Under the pieces are notes generated by a model. The model ran no database searches, was not told the origin of the DNA, and saw only the letters and a program-made list of their open reading frames with translations. Below are positions 18,301-25,347 of a DNA stretch of 25,347 nt, piece after piece. Numbering within the stretch: the first letter of the stretch is position 1; every line of letters begins with the position of its first letter. Origin of the DNA: a virus; IMG/VR virus record IMGVR_UViG_3300042691_012289, positions 1 to 25,347 of that record; one strand, 5' to 3'. The position numbers and the translations under genes were made by a program.

Positions 18301-21300
18301 CTGATTCCGAAGCATCGCTTGACCTTTCAAAGGCCGCAAATCGTCCGCACATCCTTCCCTTCCTAAGCACCCCGGACCCTGAGGGTGCCTTCTCTGACTA
18401 CGCCGCGGCCGTCAGACGCAGGCTTACCCTTCCGCCTGAGCAGAGATACATCAGCGACCACATTGTCCTAGGTGAAGCCAAATTGGGCGACATCTTTGTT
18501 CATCCCGAACTGTATCGTTATTACCCTGAGTTCAGGGACATCAAAATCCACTTCAAGGACTTCCATGGCGGCAGGCACGTTAACAAGGGCGGGACAAGCG
18601 TCATCGAACTCGGCCTTCGCTCATTCGCGGCGGCTGAACTCAACCTGCCAGCCGAGCAGATGGGTAGCATCTTTAACAACCGGGAAGCCCTGAGAAGCCA
18701 GTGGATGAAGGAGAACCCGCTGTCTTCCATCATCCTGCATGAGGTCCAGCATGCCATCCAGTTGAAGCACGGCTGGCTGGGCAACAGCACTGAACTAAAT
18801 ACAATCCCGCAAAAGGTAGCCGCACATGCCTTCGGGAATCTCCTCGGGATAAAGACAAGCCTTGCCATGCAGGGCGACCTGCAAAGGGCCATCAAGGAGC
18901 CGGACGTCATGATGAGTGGCGGTAGGTTCATTGACATCTCTGAAGCAGACAAGGCGGCCAAGACAGACGCGGAACTACTTGGAAGGATGATTACAGCCGC
19001 ACAGTCTCCAGTAATCAGGTCTCTCAGGGCAAACGCCAAGCCGCTGATGGTGTCGGCCGCCAGAAACTTCGTCGACTTTATCCTATCCGAGCATGAACTC
19101 GGAAACGTGTCCGACGCCATGGCCCAAAAGGCCATGAGCCTGCACTTCGACGCCAAGTTCGCCGGAAACTTGGAAGCCGTCATCGACGTCCACCAGCGTC
19201 TGGTTGAGTTCCGCAGTGAGGCCGTCCTCACGATGCCGAACTACTCCATCAAGATGCATGACAACATGCAGTTCCGTACGGCGTACAACGCCCTCAGTCT
19301 TGTCAGCACGTTCGACGTCCTTGATGCGGCCATGCCCACCGAGGCGGCTACCCTGCTCATGCAGGCCATCGGCCACTACAAGGACATGTCCTATGTCATG
19401 GCCCCTGTCGAGAAGATGGCCCGCGAGACCGAGCGGAGACGAGGAAAGACCCAGTCCGAACTGGCCGCTGAGCCCCGCGTCGCCACCGACGACAACGTCA
19501 AGGACCCTGTCCTTAAAATCATCCGCAATGCCATGGACATGTCCAAGTTGGGCTCTGACAGGGACATGGCCAAGAACATCTACCAGAACGGCATCGCTCC
19601 CGTAATCCTGCAGTCCGTAGGCGGTCTTGGCGAGACCGACGTCACCGACTCCAGAATGCTTACCCTGATGGGCAAGGCCGTGCTGATGCACGCCATCGCC
19701 GAGACGAGCAACGGAACGCTGGACATCCTTAAGCGGGTTGCCATCAGAACCAACGGATGGCAGGTAGATAAGAACGGTCGCATGACTCTGACCACCGGAA
19801 CCCACATCCTGAAGGGTGTGACTGGTGATGAGTTCGTGGCTAACATTAAGTCGGTATTCGGGGAAGAATCCCTCAACCATACATCCGACGGCGGCAGCAT
19901 GACTATCGCCGGAACTTCCATCGCGGCGGAGGGCCACACCTACACCATCGAGGACTTGGCTGTTCTTGGCGGTGCCGTCGTGGAATCCTCAAGTGCGTTC
20001 ACCGTTGGCAACTCCGCCATCGACGCCGTCATGGCTCCGCACTTCCCGGCCTACTTCAGGGGTTCGGACATCATGGAACTGATGCGTAAGTCTGGCATCG
20101 CCACCGAGGACGCCATGGCCGTCGCCAGAGTCGAAAAAATTGCCGCGGCTTTTGCCGAAGCGACGCTGACCAAGAACGACCTTATCAACCTGATGGCTGT
20201 GAACCACAGCCAGTTCCTGATGCCGACGCAGTTGGAATCGGCCAAGGCATCTCCGTTTAACAGTGCCAAGGAAATCTTCACGGCAACGCTTGAAAATGCC
20301 ACCCCCGAAAGACGCAGGGCCTTGGTTCAAAGCGATGCTGGAAATTCATTCTTCAGGAAGGCCAACAATCTCGGAAACAACTACGGTCAGCAAACTAAGG
20401 ACTTCACGCTAGGTGCCTTCGTGGCTACTGGCCATCAAATCACTTTTGAAAGGAGCGAGGCTCCTGCTTGGGTTGTCGCCCTCGGTGGAGAAGCCGTCAG
20501 CAAGTGGGACCAAATGTCCGACCTTTTCGGAAACAGACTTCTCGAACGCGAGCGTAAGTTCTTCGTCGGGGACAAGGAACTGAGGAACGCCACCGTGGAA
20601 AGGCTGAACAATGCCTACATGGCCAAGGCTACCCTCATCGAGCCGCTTGTCGCCGAGGCAATCAAGTCCATCTCCGAGAACGATGCCATGACCAAGGAAG
20701 GCAAGTTGCAGTTGGCACTTTCGCTCATGGATGACATCGAGCGTGCCAACATGGTCATGCTGTCCTACGAAACGCTGTCCAGAGAGCATACGAGAATCAA
20801 CCTGAGCGGATTCGAGCACTCGTCCAATTTCATAAGCCGCACCGGTGCTCATAACATCTCGATGAGCGATGCCTTCCTGAAACGCACAGGCTCCAAGGAA
20901 GGACAGATGCTGGCTATTGGCGGAGGCGGCGAGTTGGCCACCAGCAACATTGATTACGGAAGAAAGGAAAACAACATCCCGCTTCTTCAGATGTCTCTGT
21001 TCGGCCCGTCTGCCGTGTCTCTGGCGGATGCGGTGTCCCACGCAACGTCCACCATTCACTCCGGTCCTTCGCCGGTCTCGACGATAATGCCCTCGTCCTA
21101 CCCTAGGATGTTCTCAGGCTCCGGTCAGTCACTTGAGAAATCCGTCCCAAGAGTCACGCTCAGTCTCCTTGGACCGAGACAGTGGGATTACGAAATCAAG
21201 TCTCAGATTACCGAGCAGTTGCAGGGGAAAATCGACAGCCGCAAACGGGAAATCGGTCGCGATAAGGACTCGCTCAGGGATGTCATGGCCGGGAGAACCG

Positions 21301-24300
21301 AGGACGTACTTGACCAGCACAAAGACCTTACCGTTGAACAGGCCGAGACTCTTTACGAGAGCCTAGTAAACGAGGAAATCTCTATCAGCAGAGACCACTA
21401 CATCGTCCAGAGGCTCAACGAGTCCGACCTTTTCCGCGAGGATTACAACTCTGACAGGAATGTTGTTGGCACTAGGGGGGTCAACACCGACATCGTCGGC
21501 AGGCGTAACATGGGCGACCAACCCGGCCAGCAAAGCATCTCCATCTCCAACGCACAGGGTCGTGTCATCGGCGACTCTCTGGTCATCGACTTGGAGCAGG
21601 TCTCCCCATCCACGGGCCCCGACGTCTACTTCGCTGGAGCAGGCGTAACCACTAGGCTCGTTCCGCTTAACGTTCGGAGAAACTACGTCAGGTCCAGAAC
21701 CTATCAGGACTTGGCCCTTGCCGTTTCCATCTTTGGCGTCGTTTCGGATAACGGGGACGAGGCCAATCCGAGAGGCACCCCGTCTAGAAGGCTTGCCCCT
21801 GTTGGCTCTCTCGCACTTGACATGACCTCTCCTGATTCGTTCGGAGGAGTTGGTTCGTACACGGTTGTCCGTGACTCCGGGCTTGCCCACGTAATGGGCG
21901 GCAATGCCGTTCTTACGGTCGGCAACCTCCTCCATGCTGGCCTCAGCGAAGGGGACATGAAGCGGTACGTCCAAGCCAACGGTACCAGAATCCAAGAGGT
22001 TTACACGGCACAAGACTCCCTGTTCAGCAAGCCAAGCACGTCGCTCGGACAGAGAATCTCCGCCAACGAACAAGGCGGCACAATCAGGGTCAACAACAGG
22101 GTCGTCGGACTTGCGGCCTCATTCCCGCTGGCCGTGTTGCTTAAGACTGGCTACATGGATTTCTGGAGCAAAGACCACCAACTTTCGGTCAGCGTTCCCA
22201 AGGCCTTCACCGGGGTTGAGTACAAGTTCCTCACCTCCGAGGACGGACTGACTGAGTTCCGGACCGGCGTGCTTGTCCCGAGCACGGAAGCCATGCTGGA
22301 TGCGTTCATCGCCAAACTGGACACCCATGCCATCGACATGATGGTCAATGAACTCAGCACGCTCCAAAACTCCAAAACGGTCTCGGACCTCTTGGGCTAC
22401 ATGAGCCTTCATGAGGTCATCGCCGAGGATGCGGCCAGACCGATTGCCAAACTTGGAGACAAGCCAATCGCCGAGTCCATCGACTTCGCACTATCCACGT
22501 CGGCACACCACAACGCGAAGATTCACGCGGCACTCGCCGACGACATCGCTGGCTTCAACCCAGCCATGACCAAGGATTACTCCCGCGTCATCGCAGAAGC
22601 CATCAGAACGAAGGATTTCTGGATTGGATTCTTCTCACAGCCAATCGCCGCTGAGGGGATGGAGACGTTCATCCCTAGGGCGAACAGCGACCAGAACATG
22701 TTCTTCACCCGCCACAGCAGGTCAGACATGAGGTCTCCTATCTTCTTCGGCACCTCCGGCGGCCCGAACATTCACAGAAACAGGACCGTGAACGGTCATG
22801 CGGTTGACAACATCGCTTGGGAGGGAGTGGACTTCAACGGCCTGCTGACTTTCAGCGATACGAAACTTGACATCAGCGACCCCAAGTTCGCATTTGCCTA
22901 TGGCGAAAAAGCGTTCAGCAAACCGGCTAACAGCGGCAGTTACCTGCTTTCTGGGTACAACACGGAGAGAGGTTTGGAGATTCCTAGGGGAGTCCTAACT
23001 ATCGGCGAATACGAAGAATGGAAGTCCTCCACCAGCAACCTGTTCCAACAGCACCTAGGCTTCGGACTTACCGAGAGCGGCGGCAAGATACTCAGAGGAG
23101 AGTCTGGTGAAATCACGAAAGTAGCCCAGCAGGAAGGCTCAAAAATCAGGGCCCTACCCCGCCCTGCGTTCCTTTCCGAAGGCACCAGAAGAACCCTGAT
23201 GGTGAACCAAATCGCCGACATGGCCCAGAAACTGGGCGTCGAGAAGGTGTCCATCCAGCCGTCCAGATACTCGGCGTCCAGCAGACCGGACATACTGCTC
23301 ACCGGCCTGCGTACCCAGCAAGACGTTGTCTCCCACGTTGCCAACTCCGGGTACGGCCTAACCAACTCTTTCACGCAAGGTCGCATGTTCGGTGCGAGAC
23401 GTAGCGTCGAGAACAAGCCGAGCCTTGGCTATTCTTGGAACAGGCTGGAAGACGGAAGAATCTTGGTCAATTTCAGCCCTGATACCAACATCATCGCCAA
23501 CGGAGACAGGGCCTACGTCCCGGTCGGTCGCAAGCATGACATCGGCATCAACCTCAGCCGAGTTCTGGGTTACAACCATGAGATGGGCGGCATCATCACC
23601 CCTCAGGACCCGCGGTTCCAAGCCACAATCGGCGGACTCGGCTTCACGCATTCCAACGTCCCGCGACCAAGGGAATCACAGCGAGTCATCAAGTATGCCT
23701 CCGACAACATCCTCGGCCACCTGCCGCTGTTGAACGCCGACGGCTCCATTGACCAAGCCTTGGTCCGCCAATACAGAAAAGGCGTCGGTGCCATGCTACG
23801 CAGAAACGTCGCAGGACCGGCCTACGCCGCAAAACTGATGTTGGATACGTCCAACCTTGGCCTCAGAAACATTCATAGGGTCGTGGGCAGGGAGGCGGAA
23901 CTTGCCTATGCGGGCAACGTTCACGACGTCGCAGGCGTCACGAATGCCGAAAGCAGGGGCGGTCTTACCGAGTTCATTCAGGGCAACGGTTCGATTATCA
24001 GCGGTCTTAACAACGACTACGGCTATGTCTCGTTCGTGCTTCCTAGGGACGCCACGATTGAGCAGTTCCAAAGAGCGGTCATGGCTTACTACATGGCGGC
24101 ATCCGAGCGTCATAACTCCGACATTTTCAGCGAGGCTGGCCTATTCAACGGCAAGTCCATGTTCGCCAACAACCAAATCAATTGGACCAGAAGCGGGACG
24201 TACATGGACGCCATTCTTTCTGGCAAGCGGGAGGAAGCAAGCGGAGCCATGGTCGACAGGGCCATCCGTGACTTCTCCAGCAGGCAATCCGAGCCCGGTT

Positions 24301-25347
24301 CCGGCGACATCACTAACGTCGCCAACAGATACGCCGAACTCCTTGGTAAACTTCATGAGAGGGACCACACCTTCGTAAGCGGCATGGAGCAGGCGTTCCA
24401 GATGATGACCAGTTCCGAGAAGGGCTATCACATGCCTCTTGCCGAGCAGAACCTCAGAAAGAGCGGCGACAGGCTTGCCGTCATCAGGGCCATGTTCCCC
24501 GGAAGAACCGAACTGGAGCAGTTCGCTTGGGACAACTCCGAGTCCATGAACCTGTCTGTGGTCGCCCCCAGCCGTGGTTCGGGCAACAAGAGTTGGATGG
24601 TCGGCTACGACAAGGTCGTCGGCTACGATTCCAGCGGCATCCCCATCAAGGAGCGTGTGGTCAGAAGCCACAGGAGCGAAGCCGAGGCACGCCAGTTCGC
24701 AGGCTCCGTCGCCAAGAGCGGTATCTTGGCCGAGCACGTCAGGATGCTTAACCTAGAATCCGAGGCTTCCATCCAGAGACTGCCCAGCGACCCGAACGTC
24801 GGTGCCGAAATCTACAAGCCAGTCAGGCTTAACGAACAGGCAATCGAGGCCGCGGGCACCGTGCTCAGGCCCGACGACACCTTCGCCGTCGGCAATTTCG
24901 CCAAAACGTTCGCCACCGAGGCTGAGGCAAAGGCGTTCCAGAGCATGGTCCTCCAGTCCGAGGCCGTCACTGGCAGGGCTCCTAAGCCAATCGAAGTCAG
25001 ACTTTCCTCCGGCGACCTGCTCTCCATGGAGCGTGACCTCAGGGAGAAAATCGGCTTCAGCACCATGGGTAGCCCGCTTCAGTTCTCCTCGACCGCGATG
25101 AACGCGATTGTACGCGGTGCCGACAGAAACAAGAACTTCAGGGACAAGGCTACCGGCCTCCAGTGGTACGAAATGCTGACGTTCAACGGCGTCGGCAAGC
25201 AGGAGATGCGTGTCCTCGGTCTTGCCCAGTTCCTTTACGACCATCGTACCCTAACCCTGTCCAGACAGGAAGTGGCCGAATACATCTACGCCATGTTCCC
25301 CATCACGGGCAGACGCTCGTTGGCGGAACGCGGAACCGCCGGGGCAT
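12330..25347 (+). CDS. Giant multi-domain phage protein (at least 4,339 residues, C-terminus outside window)
   Basis: One frame stays open from the ATG at 12330 (overlapping the previous stop, ATGA) to the window edge: 4,339 full codons with no stop. Landmarks by residue: hydrophobic Gly/Ala-rich segments at 225-262 and 446-480; a zincin-like site HEMLGH at 621-626; FVPYEL at 1020-1025 and YPIHSMKLELM at 1150-1160; a possible dead zincin NEVES at 1452-1456; a zincin HEVQH at 2137-2141; two similar F/H---EAEA--F segments near 4113 and 4195; a helical module at 4277-4325. Multi-domain phage proteins with zincins have been described as polyvalent proteins (Iyer and colleagues). I infer a virion protein delivered with the DNA that modifies or shields against host factors. 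No RNA polymerase, transglycosylase or helicase motif was found. No ribosome binding site is visible. Confidence 0.9.
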   Translation, partial: MIQGQAPEAGNPEEFNSGARYAQQLFELGGSLDLGPSIEQKTDGSYGVADIQRPEDVLSFYEQNPNLKLDLNAPDWESTWDKLSEGLKNRHTDYLEMFGEAAGQIANVPFDLAEGVAEQKNPLKIAYGGLEGTARSIRDMWGFFAESENPESWSFKFRSLVVALKEGKTSLNKREQAEQWNKIREFMYHSHRMQSGDESFLEQFDSLNLSDDTKAMVRSWVNPKVAHAFSFFGMELPSLIAAPFTGGASAGAAVAAAEAGVVRAAKLAANQSRIMKIGESLAASERRFQNMANKFTTKFAGYASYTAGSVIQPFANVAESVLGGSVQAIAERGGISSQAAKNAITVSVVNGAENLGVSGVRQTVGFVGSFGLRTTAELLKEIGDTALNRGLGTIPVNEINGLTVLERVARSKNLSNTARMAAKTANVVVDPLLQLSTAGLKNAYKDSLIFAGIGFWNDRDRGAVGGAAAGLVWGGYSGAFRHTWANVSGGFQHSLTIDNFDNNFVNSAEKFNESFGKTAREVTAEADKFKSTKVSANVRATMQTTFMMLDFADRKNALFHVGDIKSLTNEMKARNLDITHVSRVSGPKGMFTLARSLKAGEKSVPVIFLDRAKYRPVEVPHEMLGHVGSYVLHQKGKLGSLMKQLIGTETNGGALANDELLLEPYIRRKAAEELLAAGAGASITDPAMRAKFLNENMAGYVKMVREITHDRLQRIRQYAKENGEKYWNGEVEVADQNGNKRRIPLAEQLDAESGMMMRDLYEETMALGSEILFTHNNIGEAMFEGSKPLRMYFEQLRSEFFAKKLTQNELAGIFARHGEVFVEKGKNAGSPSVNAIVYDNGKYYRHPELEGLLKQHIRLATELDAQGVAKLSPERQAIEARRFGKEFLFKFNKSGAQMIGTKEQNELFTKNAAKSLSVLEGLPDEIRPEIILDEHGNKSVDMYKMRDEAYDALVASGSLDQHSATVAKGFRDIMSKWESSGFSTSNIVSATYYGDSHRTNKRGFLMRIFGEETPITDRVFVPYELRLNLRTTDSEGRPLRAPRGGMVATVVDYMAIHRRKMKNWSKADFQAMFGSIDNYNRLFDLYMMNMMKEPAARVPSAELFRAEFKDKAEQVRDMMWETFGGRRRQDESYINTPREGVVSNPEDPNYPIHSMKLELMVNPEVMPMSPFPYHHGRSYEGLRRNFSVSGFEIYDKEGKHLRDGQGYEIIISGSKFKAFNPFGTLIGIFDSANKAVKATRKDLRKMDASDIMPMPVAIEDAKLSTPKESGEPRYNRSASYLQSLNNGIKQSTGVLGDDGFVHHFKEDFLDNVFDVLHMSHDRMWKDDNGYFIRYKADKSGVIDTRRWQNNRFLTLSDIQKDKGASMNKILSKAGFTWSSSDIAVIPSADRSSVGVRDAYVQRLYVEKDGVYSNWEVNSQTGMPTIFIDTEGLSRDIPNPKARENAVRALVENEVESIVRQYGRESEVTGGNSVHPSYVNNGTRDGQMAQVEYIKNALSKTKKEFSKDEFIAIQEAKSNFAQAINPFSGAVDGDGELAVGGALDPSKIKTIRDFRKAISQITRGYESVIPASLGELPAKDALELLSILTRAMTEASKTSDYWFAPSPNGELTALPMMRGPKIAKAFSDLENFARTKLNGPNKELNNAYVRFANKVSHAYIQINKHAAIEEMAAKGGPEVIVPSLPQNATYSYLISPLIVAKNLGYESKDVLKNRALSPESDLRLFLNNGAVYTIGRGSNFIGGFIGGEGDVGMGSNRFKNLAMPITDGHLPINTLDGVSFHKAMGWLIPDADRARGKHIDSLLIVSLSEMPDRQNEIIDAYNGAKQAGDYSGFADFVMNAASEDGMHSSIIGSMVVKTMIDVDSGKLKFRSPEYAKDWTASQFTNWLSRYWALPVNDEAVGIKKSEPVAVRMIKAKGGETSKAMESFNRSLAMLSTAHKWADREMYPDWAKTKYSVGDLAMLDDVRRDELRKKGVVSKVMFGGKPLELFEFSDSEASLDLSKAANRPHILPFLSTPDPEGAFSDYAAAVRRRLTLPPEQRYISDHIVLGEAKLGDIFVHPELYRYYPEFRDIKIHFKDFHGGRHVNKGGTSVIELGLRSFAAAELNLPAEQMGSIFNNREALRSQWMKENPLSSIILHEVQHAIQLKHGWLGNSTELNTIPQKVAAHAFGNLLGIKTSLAMQGDLQRAIKEPDVMMSGGRFIDISEADKAAKTDAELLGRMITAAQSPVIRSLRANAKPLMVSAARNFVDFILSEHELGNVSDAMAQKAMSLHFDAKFAGNLEAVIDVHQRLVEFRSEAVLTMPNYSIKMHDNMQFRTAYNALSLVSTFDVLDAAMPTEAATLLMQAIGHYKDMSYVMAPVEKMARETERRRGKTQSELAAEPRVATDDNVKDPVLKIIRNAMDMSKLGSDRDMAKNIYQNGIAPVILQSVGGLGETDVTDSRMLTLMGKAVLMHAIAETSNGTLDILKRVAIRTNGWQVDKNGRMTLTTGTHILKGVTGDEFVANIKSVFGEESLNHTSDGGSMTIAGTSIAAEGHTYTIEDLAVLGGAVVESSSAFTVGNSAIDAVMAPHFPAYFRGSDIMELMRKSGIATEDAMAVARVEKIAAAFAEATLTKNDLINLMAVNHSQFLMPTQLESAKASPFNSAKEIFTATLENATPERRRALVQSDAGNSFFRKANNLGNNYGQQTKDFTLGAFVATGHQITFERSEAPAWVVALGGEAVSKWDQMSDLFGNRLLERERKFFVGDKELRNATVERLNNAYMAKATLIEPLVAEAIKSISENDAMTKEGKLQLALSLMDDIERANMVMLSYETLSREHTRINLSGFEHSSNFISRTGAHNISMSDAFLKRTGSKEGQMLAIGGGGELATSNIDYGRKENNIPLLQMSLFGPSAVSLADAVSHATSTIHSGPSPVSTIMPSSYPRMFSGSGQSLEKSVPRVTLSLLGPRQWDYEIKSQITEQLQGKIDSRKREIGRDKDSLRDVMAGRTEDVLDQHKDLTVEQAETLYESLVNEEISISRDHYIVQRLNESDLFREDYNSDRNVVGTRGVNTDIVGRRNMGDQPGQQSISISNAQGRVIGDSLVIDLEQVSPSTGPDVYFAGAGVTTRLVPLNVRRNYVRSRTYQDLALAVSIFGVVSDNGDEANPRGTPSRRLAPVGSLALDMTSPDSFGGVGSYTVVRDSGLAHVMGGNAVLTVGNLLHAGLSEGDMKRYVQANGTRIQEVYTAQDSLFSKPSTSLGQRISANEQGGTIRVNNRVVGLAASFPLAVLLKTGYMDFWSKDHQLSVSVPKAFTGVEYKFLTSEDGLTEFRTGVLVPSTEAMLDAFIAKLDTHAIDMMVNELSTLQNSKTVSDLLGYMSLHEVIAEDAARPIAKLGDKPIAESIDFALSTSAHHNAKIHAALADDIAGFNPAMTKDYSRVIAEAIRTKDFWIGFFSQPIAAEGMETFIPRANSDQNMFFTRHSRSDMRSPIFFGTSGGPNIHRNRTVNGHAVDNIAWEGVDFNGLLTFSDTKLDISDPKFAFAYGEKAFSKPANSGSYLLSGYNTERGLEIPRGVLTIGEYEEWKSSTSNLFQQHLGFGLTESGGKILRGESGEITKVAQQEGSKIRALPRPAFLSEGTRRTLMVNQIADMAQKLGVEKVSIQPSRYSASSRPDILLTGLRTQQDVVSHVANSGYGLTNSFTQGRMFGARRSVENKPSLGYSWNRLEDGRILVNFSPDTNIIANGDRAYVPVGRKHDIGINLSRVLGYNHEMGGIITPQDPRFQATIGGLGFTHSNVPRPRESQRVIKYASDNILGHLPLLNADGSIDQALVRQYRKGVGAMLRRNVAGPAYAAKLMLDTSNLGLRNIHRVVGREAELAYAGNVHDVAGVTNAESRGGLTEFIQGNGSIISGLNNDYGYVSFVLPRDATIEQFQRAVMAYYMAASERHNSDIFSEAGLFNGKSMFANNQINWTRSGTYMDAILSGKREEASGAMVDRAIRDFSSRQSEPGSGDITNVANRYAELLGKLHERDHTFVSGMEQAFQMMTSSEKGYHMPLAEQNLRKSGDRLAVIRAMFPGRTELEQFAWDNSESMNLSVVAPSRGSGNKSWMVGYDKVVGYDSSGIPIKERVVRSHRSEAEARQFAGSVAKSGILAEHVRMLNLESEASIQRLPSDPNVGAEIYKPVRLNEQAIEAAGTVLRPDDTFAVGNFAKTFATEAEAKAFQSMVLQSEAVTGRAPKPIEVRLSSGDLLSMERDLREKIGFSTMGSPLQFSSTAMNAIVRGADRNKNFRDKATGLQWYEMLTFNGVGKQEMRVLGLAQFLYDHRTLTLSRQEVAEYIYAMFPITGRRSLAERGTAGA
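13002..13115 (+). other. Hydrophobic Gly/Ala-rich segment 1 of the giant protein
   Basis: Residues 225-262. AHAFSFFGMELPSLIAAPF is followed by a run of Gly and Ala. It is long enough to insert in a membrane and has no charge over about 20 residues apart from one glutamate. Confidence 0.5.
13665..13769 (+). other. Hydrophobic Gly-rich segment 2 of the giant protein
   Basis: Residues 446-480. DSLIFAGIGFW, a charged turn (NDRDR), then AVGGAAAGLVWGGYSGAF. The helix-turn-helix pattern with G---G spacing resembles a membrane hairpin. Confidence 0.5.
14130..14640 (+). other. Zincin-like metallopeptidase domain with HExxGH motif
   Basis: The segment VIFLDRAKYRPVEVPHEMLGHVGS has the strand-then-helix layout of zincins, with HEMLGH at 14190-14207 (residues 621-626). 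The second His is one position later than in HExxH. This HExxGH spacing is known from dipeptidyl peptidase III (M49, HELLGH). A candidate third ligand is Glu 762/763 in YEETMALGSE (14613 on), about 141 residues later. Folding and activity are unproven. Confidence 0.55.
16219..16238 (+). other. Short perfect hairpin inside the giant gene
   Basis: ATGATGGA, loop TTTG, TCCATCAT: eight paired bases, extendable by two G-U pairs and one G-C. No T-run follows, so it is not a terminator. It sits in coding sequence for DDGFVHH and may be chance. Confidence 0.35.
16591..16750 (+). other. Possible degenerate zincin segment
   Basis: MPTIFIDTEGL, then RALVENEVESIVRQYG. NEVES (16683-16697) aligns with the HEVQH of the later zincin, with both His replaced (Asn and Ser) and Glu and Val kept. 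A GG follows as in related domains. It would be catalytically dead. Confidence 0.3.
17613..17633 (+). other. Second short perfect hairpin inside the giant gene
   Basis: ATGCCCAT, loop TACCG, ATGGGCAT: eight paired bases. No T-run follows. It lies in coding sequence (AMPITDGH) and may be chance. Confidence 0.35.
18400..19120 (+). other. Zincin-like metallopeptidase domain with HEVQH motif
   Basis: LGDIFVHPELYRYYPEFRDIKIHF (residue 2052 on), a glycine-rich strand ending VIELGLRSF, then LSSIILHEVQHAIQ. This is the order I know from zincins of large phage proteins (LYxxYPxLxDIxV, then LLHEIQHAIQ). HEVQH lies at 18738-18752 (residues 2137-2141). A candidate third ligand is Glu 2254 or 2256 in SEHELGNV (19086 on), the position where relatives often have GE-EAR. 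Confidence 0.75.
25158..25305 (+). other. Small helical module shared with large phage proteins
   Basis: LQWYEMLTFNGVGKQEMRVLG, then LAQFLYDH and LTLSRQEVAEYIYAMFP. It resembles a recurrent module with the pattern QW---L---GV--EE--W-GL--FL----(V/L)T--E---(Y/F)(I/L) that I recall from phage polyvalent proteins. Recognised by pattern only. Confidence 0.5.

Noticed and set aside
14055-19937. Long minus-strand open frames, such as 14055-14867 and 19083-19937
   Set aside because: They lie wholly opposite the giant gene, have compositions typical of reverse readings of biased codons and show no recognisable motif.
22410-22424. HEVIA resembling a zincin motif with one histidine lost
   Set aside because: No second histidine and no supporting context on either side.
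23577-23591. HEMGG resembling the start of a zincin motif
   Set aside because: The second histidine is absent and the segment continues as a Pro/Gly loop.
24354-24368. HERDH, a formal HExxH match at residues 4009-4013 of the giant protein
   Set aside because: Both middle positions are charged, which breaks the zincin consensus, and no preceding strand or third ligand pattern is seen.
12330-25347. Giant gene as an N4- or crAss-like virion RNA polymerase
   Set aside because: Size and position fit, but I find no TxxGR or other single-subunit polymerase motifs and no double-psi DxDxD motif in the visible part.

Overview
The window is a piece of a tailed double-stranded DNA phage genome or prophage, most likely a short-tailed (podovirus-like) one. 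It carries fourteen genes, all on the + strand, and is coding almost end to end. It opens inside a major capsid protein of the SU10 type, passes through small head/neck proteins, a tail fibre, a second probable tail or adhesin protein and a tail-nozzle-like propeller protein, and then enters a block of proteins that look like internal or ejected virion proteins. It ends inside one giant gene that is still open at the right edge. No replication, lysis, integration, tRNA or CRISPR gene is present. The host cannot be named. The sequence is moderately GC-rich by eye, Shine-Dalgarno sites are mostly weak or absent, and CTAG is not avoided.

Layout: 1-1175 capsid protein (N-terminus outside the window); 1188-1559 and 1559-1789 small unknown proteins; 1786-2532 probable neck/adaptor protein; 2534-2830 small beta-type virion protein; 2834-3901 repeat-rich tail fibre; 3898-5520 unknown protein with a proline-rich hinge; 5522-6946 tail-nozzle/stabilisation-like protein; 6946-7647, 7644-8261, 8267-10546, 10556-11344 and 11344-12333 five unrecognised proteins placed where podoviruses encode ejection proteins; 12330 to beyond 25347 a protein of at least 4,339 residues. 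Seven of the thirteen junctions overlap (ATGA/GTGA or TAATG) and the largest gap is 12 bases. The segment therefore looks like one late transcription unit with heavy translational coupling, and I see no internal promoter or terminator.

The giant protein is the most interesting item. Two glycine-rich hydrophobic segments lie near its N-terminus. A zincin-like site with the unusual HExxGH spacing follows near residue 621, then a block resembling segments of other large phage proteins (FVPYEL near residue 1020), a possible decayed zincin (NEVES, residue 1452), a clear HEVQH zincin (residue 2137), and near the right edge a small helical module (residues 4277-4325). Its position after the nozzle and ejection-type genes, and this multi-domain build, suggest a virion-packaged polyvalent protein delivered into the host with the DNA. 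That function is inference.
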